Shown: one piece after another, positions 8,070 to 15,054 of the stretch
Layout: each line of letters opens with the position of its first letter
Numbering within the stretch: position 1 is the stretch's first letter
Assembly: GCF_012911005.2 (NCBI RefSeq)
Contig: NZ_WTVS01000044.1
Span: 1-48,862 of the forward strand
DNA: 48,862 nucleotides
Direction: 5' to 3'
Source of the DNA: Aromatoleum toluolicum
GTDB lineage: Bacteria; Pseudomonadota; Gammaproteobacteria; Burkholderiales; Rhodocyclaceae
Notes under the pieces: model-generated
Told to the model about the DNA's origin: nothing
Database searches by the model: none
Seen by the model: only the letters and a program-made list of their open reading frames with translations
Program-made: the position numbers and the translations under genes

Positions 8070-8960
8070 TTATTTCTGTCCGGCGGAGAAGTCGTGGCCC
8101 CACAGGCTCACGCGCGTGAATTCGAAGGCCGTGTGGCGCGACCAGTCGACCTGCAATCCGCCGAAGCCGTATTCGAGGTCGAAGTCGGACGGCGTCTTCA
8201 TGTAGAACGAGATCATCCGGTCGTTGAGGTGCTGGCCGAGCGTCGCCGACAATGGCACCTGGTGCGCGATGCGGCGATCGTGTGCGCGACCGACCTCGGT
8301 CATTGAATCGACCTCGACCATCACATGCACGCAGCCGCTGGGCACCGGGTATTCGGCGAGTGCGAGGCTGTGGTGGCGCGCGTTGGCGCAATGCAGGAAG
8401 TGGATGCGCACCGCGGGGGCGGCCGGGTCGGGGCGGAAGTTGAAGATGTCGGAGACGCCGAAGCCGAGCACGTCGCGGTGGAAGGCCACCGTTTCGTCGA
8501 AGTTCGGAGCCGGCAGCACCGTGTGGCCGAGCCCCATGTCACCGGTGACAAAACGCGGCACGCCCAGCGGCGAGACAAAGGGCTGGCAATCCGAGCGATG
8601 ACCCCAGCCGAGTTCGTGGCGGTTGCCCGCGGGGTCGGTGACGATCGCGATCGCCTGCATGCCGCGCTGCTCGCACAGCCCGGCCGACGCCGGCTCCCAC
8701 TTCGCGCGCTTCTGTTCGAGAACGGTGATCGCGGCATCGAAGGCGCGCTCGTCGGCCAGCTCCCAGCCCGAGGCGAGGTAACGGCGCTCCGGCCCTTCGA
8801 CCACCAGCATGCGGAACGGACGCTCGTCCATCTTCACGTACAGGCCGCCGCCGGGTGCTGGCGTCGTCATCATGCCCAGCACATCCTGCGCGTAGTGCTG
8901 CCATTGGGCAGGCTGATCGGTTTGGGCGACGATATAGCCCAGACCGCGAATATCGATCAT
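8070..8960 (-). CDS. HsaC/TesB-like extradiol dioxygenase for steroid ring A
   Basis: A 296-residue two-domain VOC-fold type I extradiol dioxygenase. The Fe(II) ligands are present: H146 (GHTVLP), H197 (RHHSLAL) and E263 (FDLEYG). The SATLGQHLND, SFYMKTP and VSLWGHDF blocks match HsaC/TesB, which performs meta-cleavage of the catechol formed from ring A of 9,10-seco steroids. Start 8960 is chosen because the protein then begins like the family (MIDIRGLGYI) with GGGAG upstream. An earlier in-frame ATG at 9032 lies inside the conserved palindrome and just upstream of the putative -10, so it is unlikely. First gene of the ipd operon. Confidence 0.88.
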   Translation of the reverse strand: MIDIRGLGYIVAQTDQPAQWQHYAQDVLGMMTTPAPGGGLYVKMDERPFRMLVVEGPERRYLASGWELADERAFDAAITVLEQKRAKWEPASAGLCEQRGMQAIAIVTDPAGNRHELGWGHRSDCQPFVSPLGVPRFVTGDMGLGHTVLPAPNFDETVAFHRDVLGFGVSDIFNFRPDPAAPAVRIHFLHCANARHHSLALAEYPVPSGCVHVMVEVDSMTEVGRAHDRRIAHQVPLSATLGQHLNDRMISFYMKTPSDFDLEYGFGGLQVDWSRHTAFEFTRVSLWGHDFSAGQK

Positions 8961-9029
8961 GTCTCTGGCTCCCATGAGCCCGGCACTTGCCGGTATGGAA
9001 AGCATTGTCGCGACGACATGCGGCGTGCT

Positions 9030-9047
9030 CATCGTCCGTTGAGACTA
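9030..9047 (-). promoter_or_regulatory. Shared palindrome, site A (HsaC-Ipd operon promoter)
   Basis: Read toward the dioxygenase gene the site is TAGTCTCAACGGACGATG, 70 nt before its start codon. The last 8 bases recur at four other sites (24831, 26846, 26908, 29298), and the whole 18-mer is identical at 26846-26863. Exactly 20 nt after the site comes GACAAT (9009-9004), a plausible -10 with no good -35. A centre near -43 would suit an activator that contacts RNA polymerase (class II). The binding protein is unknown; a LuxR-type regulator like TeiR or one of the local TetR proteins are guesses. Confidence 0.6.
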
Positions 9048-9116
9048 CGGGTTGCCGCAGAGGACCAGGCTCGAACGATCGCTGCCGGCTGCCGGATTCG
9101 TGGGGAGGCTGATCGA

Positions 9117-9185
9117 TATCGGCTTTCGCGATACTTGCATTTTATCGTCAAAGCCGATACATTACATTTATCTGAATTCCCGATA
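9117..9185 (+). promoter_or_regulatory. hipBA promoter with three phased operators
   Basis: Three 17-bp palindromes of form TATCK-N7-CGATA lie at 9117-9133, 9143-9159 and 9169-9185. Their starts are exactly 26 bp apart. The first two also carry nearly the same core in opposite orientation. HipB proteins are known to bind TATC...GATA palindromes, so these are read as autoregulatory operators. A candidate promoter, TTGCAT (9135-9140) and TACATT (9158-9163) with 17-bp spacing, straddles the middle operator. The hipB ATG is at 9194. Confidence 0.75.
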
Positions 9186-9193
9186 TTCGTGCC

Positions 9194-9433
9194 ATGTATC
9201 GTCTCGCGACACCTCAACAGGCCGGGCAGATTCTGACCAGCCGTCGCAAGTCGCTCGGTCTGTCGCAGGCAGCGACCGCCACCGGGCTGGGCATCAGCCA
9301 GAACCGGCTTTCCGAACTCGAAGCCCACCCCGAGCGCCTCACGCTGGATCGGCTGATCTCGCTCGCCAGCCTGCTGGGTCTCGAACTCGTCTTGCAGGAG
9401 AAGCCGCCCTCCACCGACACGAGCGAGTGGTAG
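9194..9433 (+). CDS. hipB: HipB-like antitoxin, HTH_XRE DNA-binding protein
   Basis: A 79-residue helix-turn-helix protein with the XRE pattern SRRKSLGLSQAATATGLGISQNRLSELE (about 16-43), the HipB architecture without the long C-terminal tail. It would neutralise the HipA kinase and repress its own operon through the three TATC/GATA palindromes just upstream. The stop codon is followed by the hipA start after 2 nt, a typical coupled antitoxin-toxin order. There is no strong Shine-Dalgarno before the ATG at 9194, so a slightly different start cannot be excluded. Confidence 0.85.
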   Translation: MYRLATPQQAGQILTSRRKSLGLSQAATATGLGISQNRLSELEAHPERLTLDRLISLASLLGLELVLQEKPPSTDTSEW

Positions 9434-9435
9434 CC

Positions 9436-10758
9436 ATGGGGCGCCGCTCGCACGCTCGCGCGCTCAATGCCTGGGCCAACGGCACGCTGGTCGGTCAATG
9501 GCGCCTCCCGGCCCGCGGGCCGGCCGAGTTCCAGTACGAGCCGTCGTGGACCGCCGCGCCGGAAGGGCGCCCGCTGTCCCTGTCGCTGCCGATGACGCCC
9601 GACAACGTCCCGTTGCGCGGCGAGAGCGTCCTCAACTATTTCGACAACCTGCTGCCGGACAGCGACCGCATCCGCGCCCGCCTGCAGACCCGCTTCCACA
9701 CCCGCAGCCGGGAGGCCTTCGACTTGCTGGAGGCGATTGGCCGGGATTGCGTCGGCGCGCTGCAAGTACTTTCGCCAGATGCGCCCCCCGCCAACGTGTT
9801 CACGATCGAGGTCGAACCGCTCGACGACGCCGGCGTCGAGCGGATGCTCACCGCCGCAGTGGCCTCGACCAACCGCCTCACGGCCGAAGACGACGAGGAT
9901 TTCCGGATCTCGATCGCCGGGGCCCAGGAAAAGACGGCGCTCACCTGGCATGCGGGCCAATGGTGCCGGCCCCTCGGCGCCACGCCGACCACCCACATTT
10001 TCAAGCTGCCATTGGGCCTGGTCGGCAACCGACAAGCGGACATGCGCACCTCGGTCGAGAACGAATGGCTGTGCGCGCAACTGCTCGCCGAGTTCGGCGT
10101 GCCCGTCGCGCCCAGCGAAATTCGGCACTTCGGCGCGCAGAAGGTGCTCGTGGTCGAGCGCTTCGACCGCAAGCTGGCCAGTTCGGGCGAATACTGGCTG
10201 CGACTGCCGCAGGAAGACTTCTGCCAGGCCACCGCGACGCCGCCCCACCTCAAGTACGAGGCCGACGGCGGCCCCGGCATCATCGACATCGCCCGCATCC
10301 TGCACAGCGCGCAATCCCGCGACAACGATCTCGCGATCCTGCTGCGCGCGCAGCTCCTCTTCTTCCTGCTCGCAGGCACCGACGGCCACGCCAAGAATTT
10401 CTCGATCTTCCTGCTCCCCGGCGGCCGCTACCACCTCACGCCACTCTATGACGTGCTGTCCGCCTGGCCCGTGACCGGCGACGAGCCGAACCACCTCGAT
10501 TACCAGAAGCTGCGCCTCGCGATGGCGCTACCGGGAAAGAACAAGCACTACCGCCTGCGCGACATGCTGCGCCGGCACTTCAACGAGACGGCGCACCGGT
10601 GCGGTTACGGCCCCGACATGGAGGCCATCATCGAGGACATCCTCGCCCGCCTCCCTGCGGTCATCGACACCGTTGGCTCGCGCCTGCCGGCGGACTTTCC
10701 CGCCGATGTCTTCGACACGATCGCCGACGGGATGCGGCGGTCGGCCAAACGCCTGTGA
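9436..10758 (+). CDS. hipA: HipA-like serine/threonine kinase toxin
   Basis: A 440-residue protein of normal HipA length. An N-terminal subdomain with ESVLNYFDNLLP (about 63-74) is followed by the Ser-loop region SIAGAQEKTAL (159-169), the lysine-containing IFKLPLG strand, and the catalytic DGHAKN motif (D316-N321). A metal-binding D339 lies in LYDVL. HipA toxins phosphorylate aminoacyl-tRNA synthetases (GltX in E. coli), causing growth arrest and persistence. The target here is unknown. The same frame stays open far upstream, but the ATG at 9436 right after hipB is the natural start. All kinase residues look intact. Confidence 0.88.
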   Translation: MGRRSHARALNAWANGTLVGQWRLPARGPAEFQYEPSWTAAPEGRPLSLSLPMTPDNVPLRGESVLNYFDNLLPDSDRIRARLQTRFHTRSREAFDLLEAIGRDCVGALQVLSPDAPPANVFTIEVEPLDDAGVERMLTAAVASTNRLTAEDDEDFRISIAGAQEKTALTWHAGQWCRPLGATPTTHIFKLPLGLVGNRQADMRTSVENEWLCAQLLAEFGVPVAPSEIRHFGAQKVLVVERFDRKLASSGEYWLRLPQEDFCQATATPPHLKYEADGGPGIIDIARILHSAQSRDNDLAILLRAQLLFFLLAGTDGHAKNFSIFLLPGGRYHLTPLYDVLSAWPVTGDEPNHLDYQKLRLAMALPGKNKHYRLRDMLRRHFNETAHRCGYGPDMEAIIEDILARLPAVIDTVGSRLPADFPADVFDTIADGMRRSAKRL

Positions 10759-10810
10759 GCGGGGCGCAACGGCTGCCCGGTCCCGTCTGGCCGCAGCCTG
10801 CCGGGCGCAC

Positions 10811-10847
10811 AAAAAAAAAGGCCGCTCACCCGGAAGGCAGAGCGGCC
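10811..10847 (-). terminator. Intrinsic terminator of the DUF35-MaoC operon
   Basis: Read on the minus strand, GGCCGCTC pairs perfectly with GAGCGGCC (8 bp, 12-nt loop) and is followed immediately by nine T residues, a textbook rho-independent terminator. It begins about 25 nt past the stop of the DUF35-MaoC gene (10873). It also separates this operon from convergent hipA, which ends at 10758. Confidence 0.88.
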
Positions 10848-10872
10848 AACAAGGAGAGGACCACGAGAGCAA

Positions 10873-11835
10873 CTACATATAAAGAATCACAAGATCGTTG
10901 ATGACCGAGGGGCGATCGTTGCCGACGACGTGCGTAGTCACTTCCAGCGTCAGCTGCATGCCTTTCGCGAGCTTCTCGACCGACTTCACTCGCGCCCTTG
11001 CGTGAATGCGGGACCCCGCGGGCACCGGCGCGGGGAAGCGCAGGCGGTCGGAGCCGTAGTTAACCATGTTGTTGAAGCCGGTCACTTCGAAGCCGAGCGG
11101 CATCTTCAGGCGCGATTGCAGGATCTGCACCAGCGCGCCATGCGCGATCGTGCCGCCGAAGGGGCTCTGTTTGGCGGCGCGCTCCGGGTCCGTGTGGATC
11201 CAGTAGTCGTCTCCGGAGAGTCTTGCGAATTCGTCGATCAGCGCCTGGTCGACGACGACCTTGCTGCTCCACGGCGTGAAGACGTCGCTCACCAGCGACT
11301 TCATCGCCGCCTCGTCGTCGAAGCGCACCTGCCGCACGCTCGTCGCGGCGATCTCCGCAGTCACCTTCGCGTCCGTTGCCGCCGCGAGTGCCTCGGGCGT
11401 GCTGTCGAGGCGCGCCGGAAAATCCTTCTCGGCCCCAGTGAAGCGCAACAGCGTGGCGCCGTCCGCCCGCACCTTGTCGAACACCGCTTTCACGCGCATG
11501 CCGACGCGGATTTCGGCTTCGTCCACCCCGACCAGCGTCGTATTGATGCGCACGCCCTCGTCGAGTTCGACCACCGCAAGCTTCTGCGGCATCTCGTCGG
11601 CGAAGTCGGGCAGCGTCGGGATGCGCGCCACGGTGTAGGAGTAAAGCTGCCCCTCCCCCGACACTTCCCGCCATTCGACTGCATGCGAAAAGCAGCGGTC
11701 GCAGTGGCGGCGGGGGTAGAAGATCCAGTGCCCGCATGCGGTGCAGTGCGGTATGCGCAGCACGCCCTCTTTCAGGGCGTTCCAGAAGGGTGCCGAGATC
11801 TCGGTCGGCGCCGGCATCGGTTTGTTCATCGACAT
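10873..11835 (-). CDS. DUF35 (OB-fold) to MaoC-like hydratase fusion
   Basis: A 320-residue two-domain protein. Residues about 15-130 form a DUF35 module with a rubredoxin-like zinc ribbon (HCTACGHWIF...HCDRC) and an OB-fold. The C-terminal half is a MaoC/hot-dog hydratase with the signature GDDYWIHTDPERA and FGGTIAHGALV, catalytic Asp and His kept. The start is taken at ATG 11835 (GGGAG about 10 nt upstream); a GTG at 11844 overlaps the thiolase stop as GTGA. In mycobacteria ChsH2 joins the same two domains in the opposite order and docks the Ltp2 aldolase. Here the preceding gene is the matching thiolase-like protein. Likely role: hydrate a side-chain enoyl-CoA and scaffold its retro-aldol cleavage. 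Confidence 0.82.
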   Translation of the reverse strand: MSMNKPMPAPTEISAPFWNALKEGVLRIPHCTACGHWIFYPRRHCDRCFSHAVEWREVSGEGQLYSYTVARIPTLPDFADEMPQKLAVVELDEGVRINTTLVGVDEAEIRVGMRVKAVFDKVRADGATLLRFTGAEKDFPARLDSTPEALAAATDAKVTAEIAATSVRQVRFDDEAAMKSLVSDVFTPWSSKVVVDQALIDEFARLSGDDYWIHTDPERAAKQSPFGGTIAHGALVQILQSRLKMPLGFEVTGFNNMVNYGSDRLRFPAPVPAGSRIHARARVKSVEKLAKGMQLTLEVTTHVVGNDRPSVINDLVILYM

Positions 11836-11840
11836 GTTCG

Positions 11841-13052
11841 TCACGCTCCCTGCAGGATCAAGGCGCCCTGCTCGCTCATCACGCCGCCGGTGCCGGACAC
11901 ATAGACCCGGTCGCAACGCTTCAACTGACGATCGCCTGCGCGGCCGGCGAGCTGGGTGAAGGCCTCGATCACCTGCGACATGCCGCCGGCCGAACCGGCC
12001 TGGCCGAAGCTCAGCTGCCCGCCGTGCGTGTTCATCGGGAAATTCCCGCGCCACGTGAGGTCGTGCTCGCGCACGAAGCGCATGCCTTCGCCCTTCTCGC
12101 AGAAGCCCGCGTCCTCGAGCGTCAGCAGCACCGTGATCGTGTAGCAGTCGTAGATCTGCGCGGCGTCGACGTCGCCCGGCTTGAGCCCGGCCATCTCGAA
12201 CGCACGGCGCGACGCAGGGCCGATGGGCGTCTCGGTCATCTCTGCCGCATAGGAGGGCGACTTGAACGCGAGATGTTCGCCGAAGCCCGTGACGAAGGCC
12301 GGCCGGTTGCGCGCGCGCGCCGCGACCTCCTTGGACGCGACGATCACTGCCGCCCCGCCCGCCACCGGCATCACGATCTCCAGGACATGCAGCGGGTCGG
12401 CGACCATCTTGCTCGCGAGGACCTCTTCGGCGCTCAGCGGCTTGCCGAAGAACATCGCCTCGGGGTTCGTCAGCGCGTTGGTGCGCTGGTCGACCGCGAT
12501 CTTCGCCATCGCTGCCGGGTCGTAGCCGTAACGCGCCGCATAGCGTTGCGCGATCATCGCGTAGCCGGTGTTCTGCCCCATGTGCCCATACGGCAGGTCG
12601 AACTCCGCCTCGGGCGCGCCGAACGCCGTGCTGTGCCCGCCGAAGCGCATCGCCCGCGCCATCCAGGCAGGATCTTCGTCGGGGCCCAGAGGCGCCATGC
12701 GCGCCGGCAGCACGCACAACACCGCCTGGCACAGCCCGAGTTCGATCGCCGCCGCCGCACGCCACACCATGCCGACGGAAGTCGTGCCGCCGAGATCGAC
12801 AACCTCGGCGAAGTTCAGCCGCATCCCCAGGTACTCCGCGGCCATCGCCGGCACGAAGACGGACGCCTCGTGGAACTGCGGCCCGTTGATGACCAGGCCG
12901 TCGAGATCCGACGCCTGCAACCCGGCGTCCTGCAGTGCGCGTGCCGCGAGATCCGCCACCTGTTCGAGGTGGAACATGCGCGGCGCGGTCGCGTATTTTT
13001 CCGGCCTGTACTGCGCCGCCCCGACGATCGCGGCCTGTCCTTTCAGTCCCAT
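11841..13052 (-). CDS. Thiolase-like protein, probable steroid side-chain aldolase (Ltp2/Sal1-like)
   Basis: A 403-residue SCP2-thiolase/Ltp family protein. At the position of the nucleophilic Cys of true thiolases it reads VDLGGTTSVG, so it cannot form the usual acyl-enzyme. C-terminal landmarks YDCYTITVLL and NTHGGQLSFG are those of the Ltp2-type aldolases, which use Tyr residues for retro-aldol chemistry. It is co-transcribed with a DUF35-containing partner, as Ltp2 and Sal1 are. It should release a short acyl-CoA from a beta-hydroxy steroid CoA, leaving a ketone or aldehyde. AAGGGG precedes the ATG. Annotation pipelines would probably call it acetyl-CoA acetyltransferase. Confidence 0.8.
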   Translation of the reverse strand: MGLKGQAAIVGAAQYRPEKYATAPRMFHLEQVADLAARALQDAGLQASDLDGLVINGPQFHEASVFVPAMAAEYLGMRLNFAEVVDLGGTTSVGMVWRAAAAIELGLCQAVLCVLPARMAPLGPDEDPAWMARAMRFGGHSTAFGAPEAEFDLPYGHMGQNTGYAMIAQRYAARYGYDPAAMAKIAVDQRTNALTNPEAMFFGKPLSAEEVLASKMVADPLHVLEIVMPVAGGAAVIVASKEVAARARNRPAFVTGFGEHLAFKSPSYAAEMTETPIGPASRRAFEMAGLKPGDVDAAQIYDCYTITVLLTLEDAGFCEKGEGMRFVREHDLTWRGNFPMNTHGGQLSFGQAGSAGGMSQVIEAFTQLAGRAGDRQLKRCDRVYVSGTGGVMSEQGALILQGA

Positions 13053-13296
13053 GTCAGCCCCTTCGCGATTCTTGCCATTGCCGTTACCGGCGATGGAGGA
13101 ACGATGCCATAGGCCAGGACGGGAGGTAATCGTTCAAATCGACTAGGCCCGGTCGGGCGATCCTTCCAGCCAATTGCGGAATGTAGTCCGCCTGGATGAT
13201 GCGCATGCGGCCGCACACTGGAAAGGTCGACAAAGCTGCCACGCCGACAGTCAGGAAATCCCGGCGCGGACCCATGCATACCAAGGAGAACGCAGG

Positions 13297-13584
13297 ATGG
13301 AACAACTCACCCCCTGGATCGGCCTCGTCGGCCTGATCGGTCTCGCCGGCCTCGCCGGCCTGAAGTCGCCGGTAACGCGTTCGCGTCCGGGCGCCGTCGT
13401 CCGCGTGCTGGGTGTGCTCGGCCTGGCCGGCCTGAGTGGCATCTGGGTTCCGGGGGCGGGCGCGATGGGCGCCTTCGGCGCACTCGGACTATGGAACCAC
13501 CAGTCCGACCGCCTCGCCTTGTGGGGACGCCTGGGCTGGACCGGGCTGCTCGGCGTACCTTTCGCGCTGGCCGCCCTCCTCTGA
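13297..13584 (+). CDS. Small Gly/Leu-rich membrane protein, unknown function
   Basis: A 95-residue protein dominated by Gly, Leu, Ala and Val, with three or four short hydrophobic stretches (for example WIGLVGLIGLAGLAGL) and a few charged residues between them. The ATG at 13297 has AAGGAG at 8-nt spacing, good support for translation. It converges with the aldehyde dehydrogenase gene, with one base between the two stop codons. I do not recognise the family; it is probably an inner-membrane protein. The 244 bases upstream (13053-13296) hold no other gene and must contain its promoter and that of the divergent aldolase operon. Confidence 0.6.
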   Translation: MEQLTPWIGLVGLIGLAGLAGLKSPVTRSRPGAVVRVLGVLGLAGLSGIWVPGAGAMGAFGALGLWNHQSDRLALWGRLGWTGLLGVPFALAALL

Positions 13585-13585
13585 G

Positions 13586-15013
13586 TCAAACACGCAGGGT
13601 CTTGAGCAGGCGCTCGTAAAGCTGCCGGCGGTACGGTGGCGTCAGTCCGAGCGCCTTGCGCGGGTCGCACCACCCGCTGCGGTACACGGTGCGCGGATGG
13701 CTGAATTGCTCGAAGCCTTCGCGCCCGTGATACACGCCCATCCCGGAACTGCCGACGCCGCCGAAAGGCGCGTCGTGGGCGGCGACCTGGATCAACACAT
13801 CGTTGATGGCGACGCCGCCGGAAAGCGTGTGCTCCAGCACCCGACGCTCCTCGCGCTTGTCTGCGCCGAAGTAGTAAAGCGCGAGCGGCCGCGGGCCATC
13901 GTTGATCCGACCGATCACCTCGTCGATGTCCGTGTAGGACTCTACCTGCAATAGCGGGCCGAAGATCTCCTCGCGCGCCATCAGGCAATCGCGCGGGGGA
14001 TCGATCACCAGGTGCAAGGGCCGGCGCCGACCCGACGGCGCCAAGCCGCCGCCACAGTCGACGATGCGTGCGCCGCGCGCCGTGAGTTCGTCGAGGTACG
14101 CATCCAGCCGCGCCCGATGCCGCTCATCGACGATCGCCGTGAGGGCCTCTGCCCCCGCGTCCGGCGGAAAGAGCCAGGAATGCACCTCGACGCAGGCGGA
14201 TACGAAACGCTCCAGCGCCTCACGCGGAACGTACACGGTGTCCGGGCTGACGCATATCTGGCCGGCATTCATCGTCTTGCCGAGCAGGATGCGCTCCGCA
14301 GTCACACCGATATCCGCACTGCGCCCGACGATCACAGGCGACTTGCCGCCGAGCTCCAGCGTCACCGGCACGAGCTGCTCCGCAGCCGCGCGCATCACGC
14401 GCACGCCCGTGGCCGAACTGCCGGTCAGCACCAGATGGTCGAAGGGCAGCGCGCTGAAAGCGGCGGCCACCGATGCATCGCCGTTGAACACCGCGACCTC
14501 GTCTTCCGAAAAGGCATCGCGCACGGCATCGCACAGCAGCTGCGCGGTGCGCGGAACGAGTTCGGACGGCTTGAGCATGGCGCGGTTGCCCGCGGCAAGG
14601 ACGAAGGCCAGCGGAGCGAGCGTCGTAAACAAGGGCACGTTCCATGTCCCGAGGATGCCGATCACGCCCTTCGGCATGCGGTGCACATCGACGCGTGCGC
14701 CGAACAGGCTGAACGGAAACACCCCGCCGCGACGTTCGGGCTTCATCCAGTGCCGGACATGCTTGCGCGCGTACTTGACCGAGTTGAAGGTCGCCATCAC
14801 GTCGTTCATGAGCGAGATTTCGCGCGGGCGGCCGCCGAAGTCTGCGTCCAGCGCAGCGCAGAAGTCGTCTGCGTGCGAACGCAGGAGCTCGAGAAGCCGG
14901 GTCAGGCGATCGATGCGCAGCTCCGCGCTGACTTCCCCCGCCCGGCGTTGCGCGTCCTTCATCACGCGCAGCGCCTCAAGGAGTGGATAGGGTGCCTCGT
15001 TCGGCATGCTCAT
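13586..15013 (-). CDS. Coniferyl-aldehyde-dehydrogenase-type NAD(P)-dependent aldehyde dehydrogenase
   Basis: A 475-residue aldehyde dehydrogenase. LELGGKSP carries the general-base Glu, and NAGQICVSPD carries the nucleophilic Cys. The membrane-free short form with NVPLFTTLAPL resembles coniferyl aldehyde dehydrogenases (CalB) and fatty aldehyde dehydrogenases. The start at 15013 is preceded by GGGAAG at 6-nt spacing. It is last in an operon behind a GMC alcohol oxidoreductase, 41 nt apart, so the two may act in sequence: alcohol to aldehyde to acid. In cholate degraders an aldehyde dehydrogenase (Sad) oxidises the steroid aldehyde left by the aldolase, a possible alternative role. Confidence 0.83.
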   Translation of the reverse strand: MSMPNEAPYPLLEALRVMKDAQRRAGEVSAELRIDRLTRLLELLRSHADDFCAALDADFGGRPREISLMNDVMATFNSVKYARKHVRHWMKPERRGGVFPFSLFGARVDVHRMPKGVIGILGTWNVPLFTTLAPLAFVLAAGNRAMLKPSELVPRTAQLLCDAVRDAFSEDEVAVFNGDASVAAAFSALPFDHLVLTGSSATGVRVMRAAAEQLVPVTLELGGKSPVIVGRSADIGVTAERILLGKTMNAGQICVSPDTVYVPREALERFVSACVEVHSWLFPPDAGAEALTAIVDERHRARLDAYLDELTARGARIVDCGGGLAPSGRRRPLHLVIDPPRDCLMAREEIFGPLLQVESYTDIDEVIGRINDGPRPLALYYFGADKREERRVLEHTLSGGVAINDVLIQVAAHDAPFGGVGSSGMGVYHGREGFEQFSHPRTVYRSGWCDPRKALGLTPPYRRQLYERLLKTLRV

Positions 15014-15054
15014 TTCGTTCTTCCCAAAGGATGTCGTCAGGGGCCGCGGCCAGG

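Noticed and set aside
8961-9032. Earlier in-frame ATG (9032) for the extradiol dioxygenase
   Set aside because: The extra 24 residues have no family similarity, the ATG lies within the conserved palindrome, and a proper Shine-Dalgarno and family N-terminus occur at 8960.
13141-13163. Resemblance to the shared palindrome upstream of the thiolase-like gene (TAGGCCCGGTCGGGCGAT)
   Set aside because: It has an extra base, lacks GGACGATG and does not show the -10 spacing seen at the other sites; treated as chance similarity.
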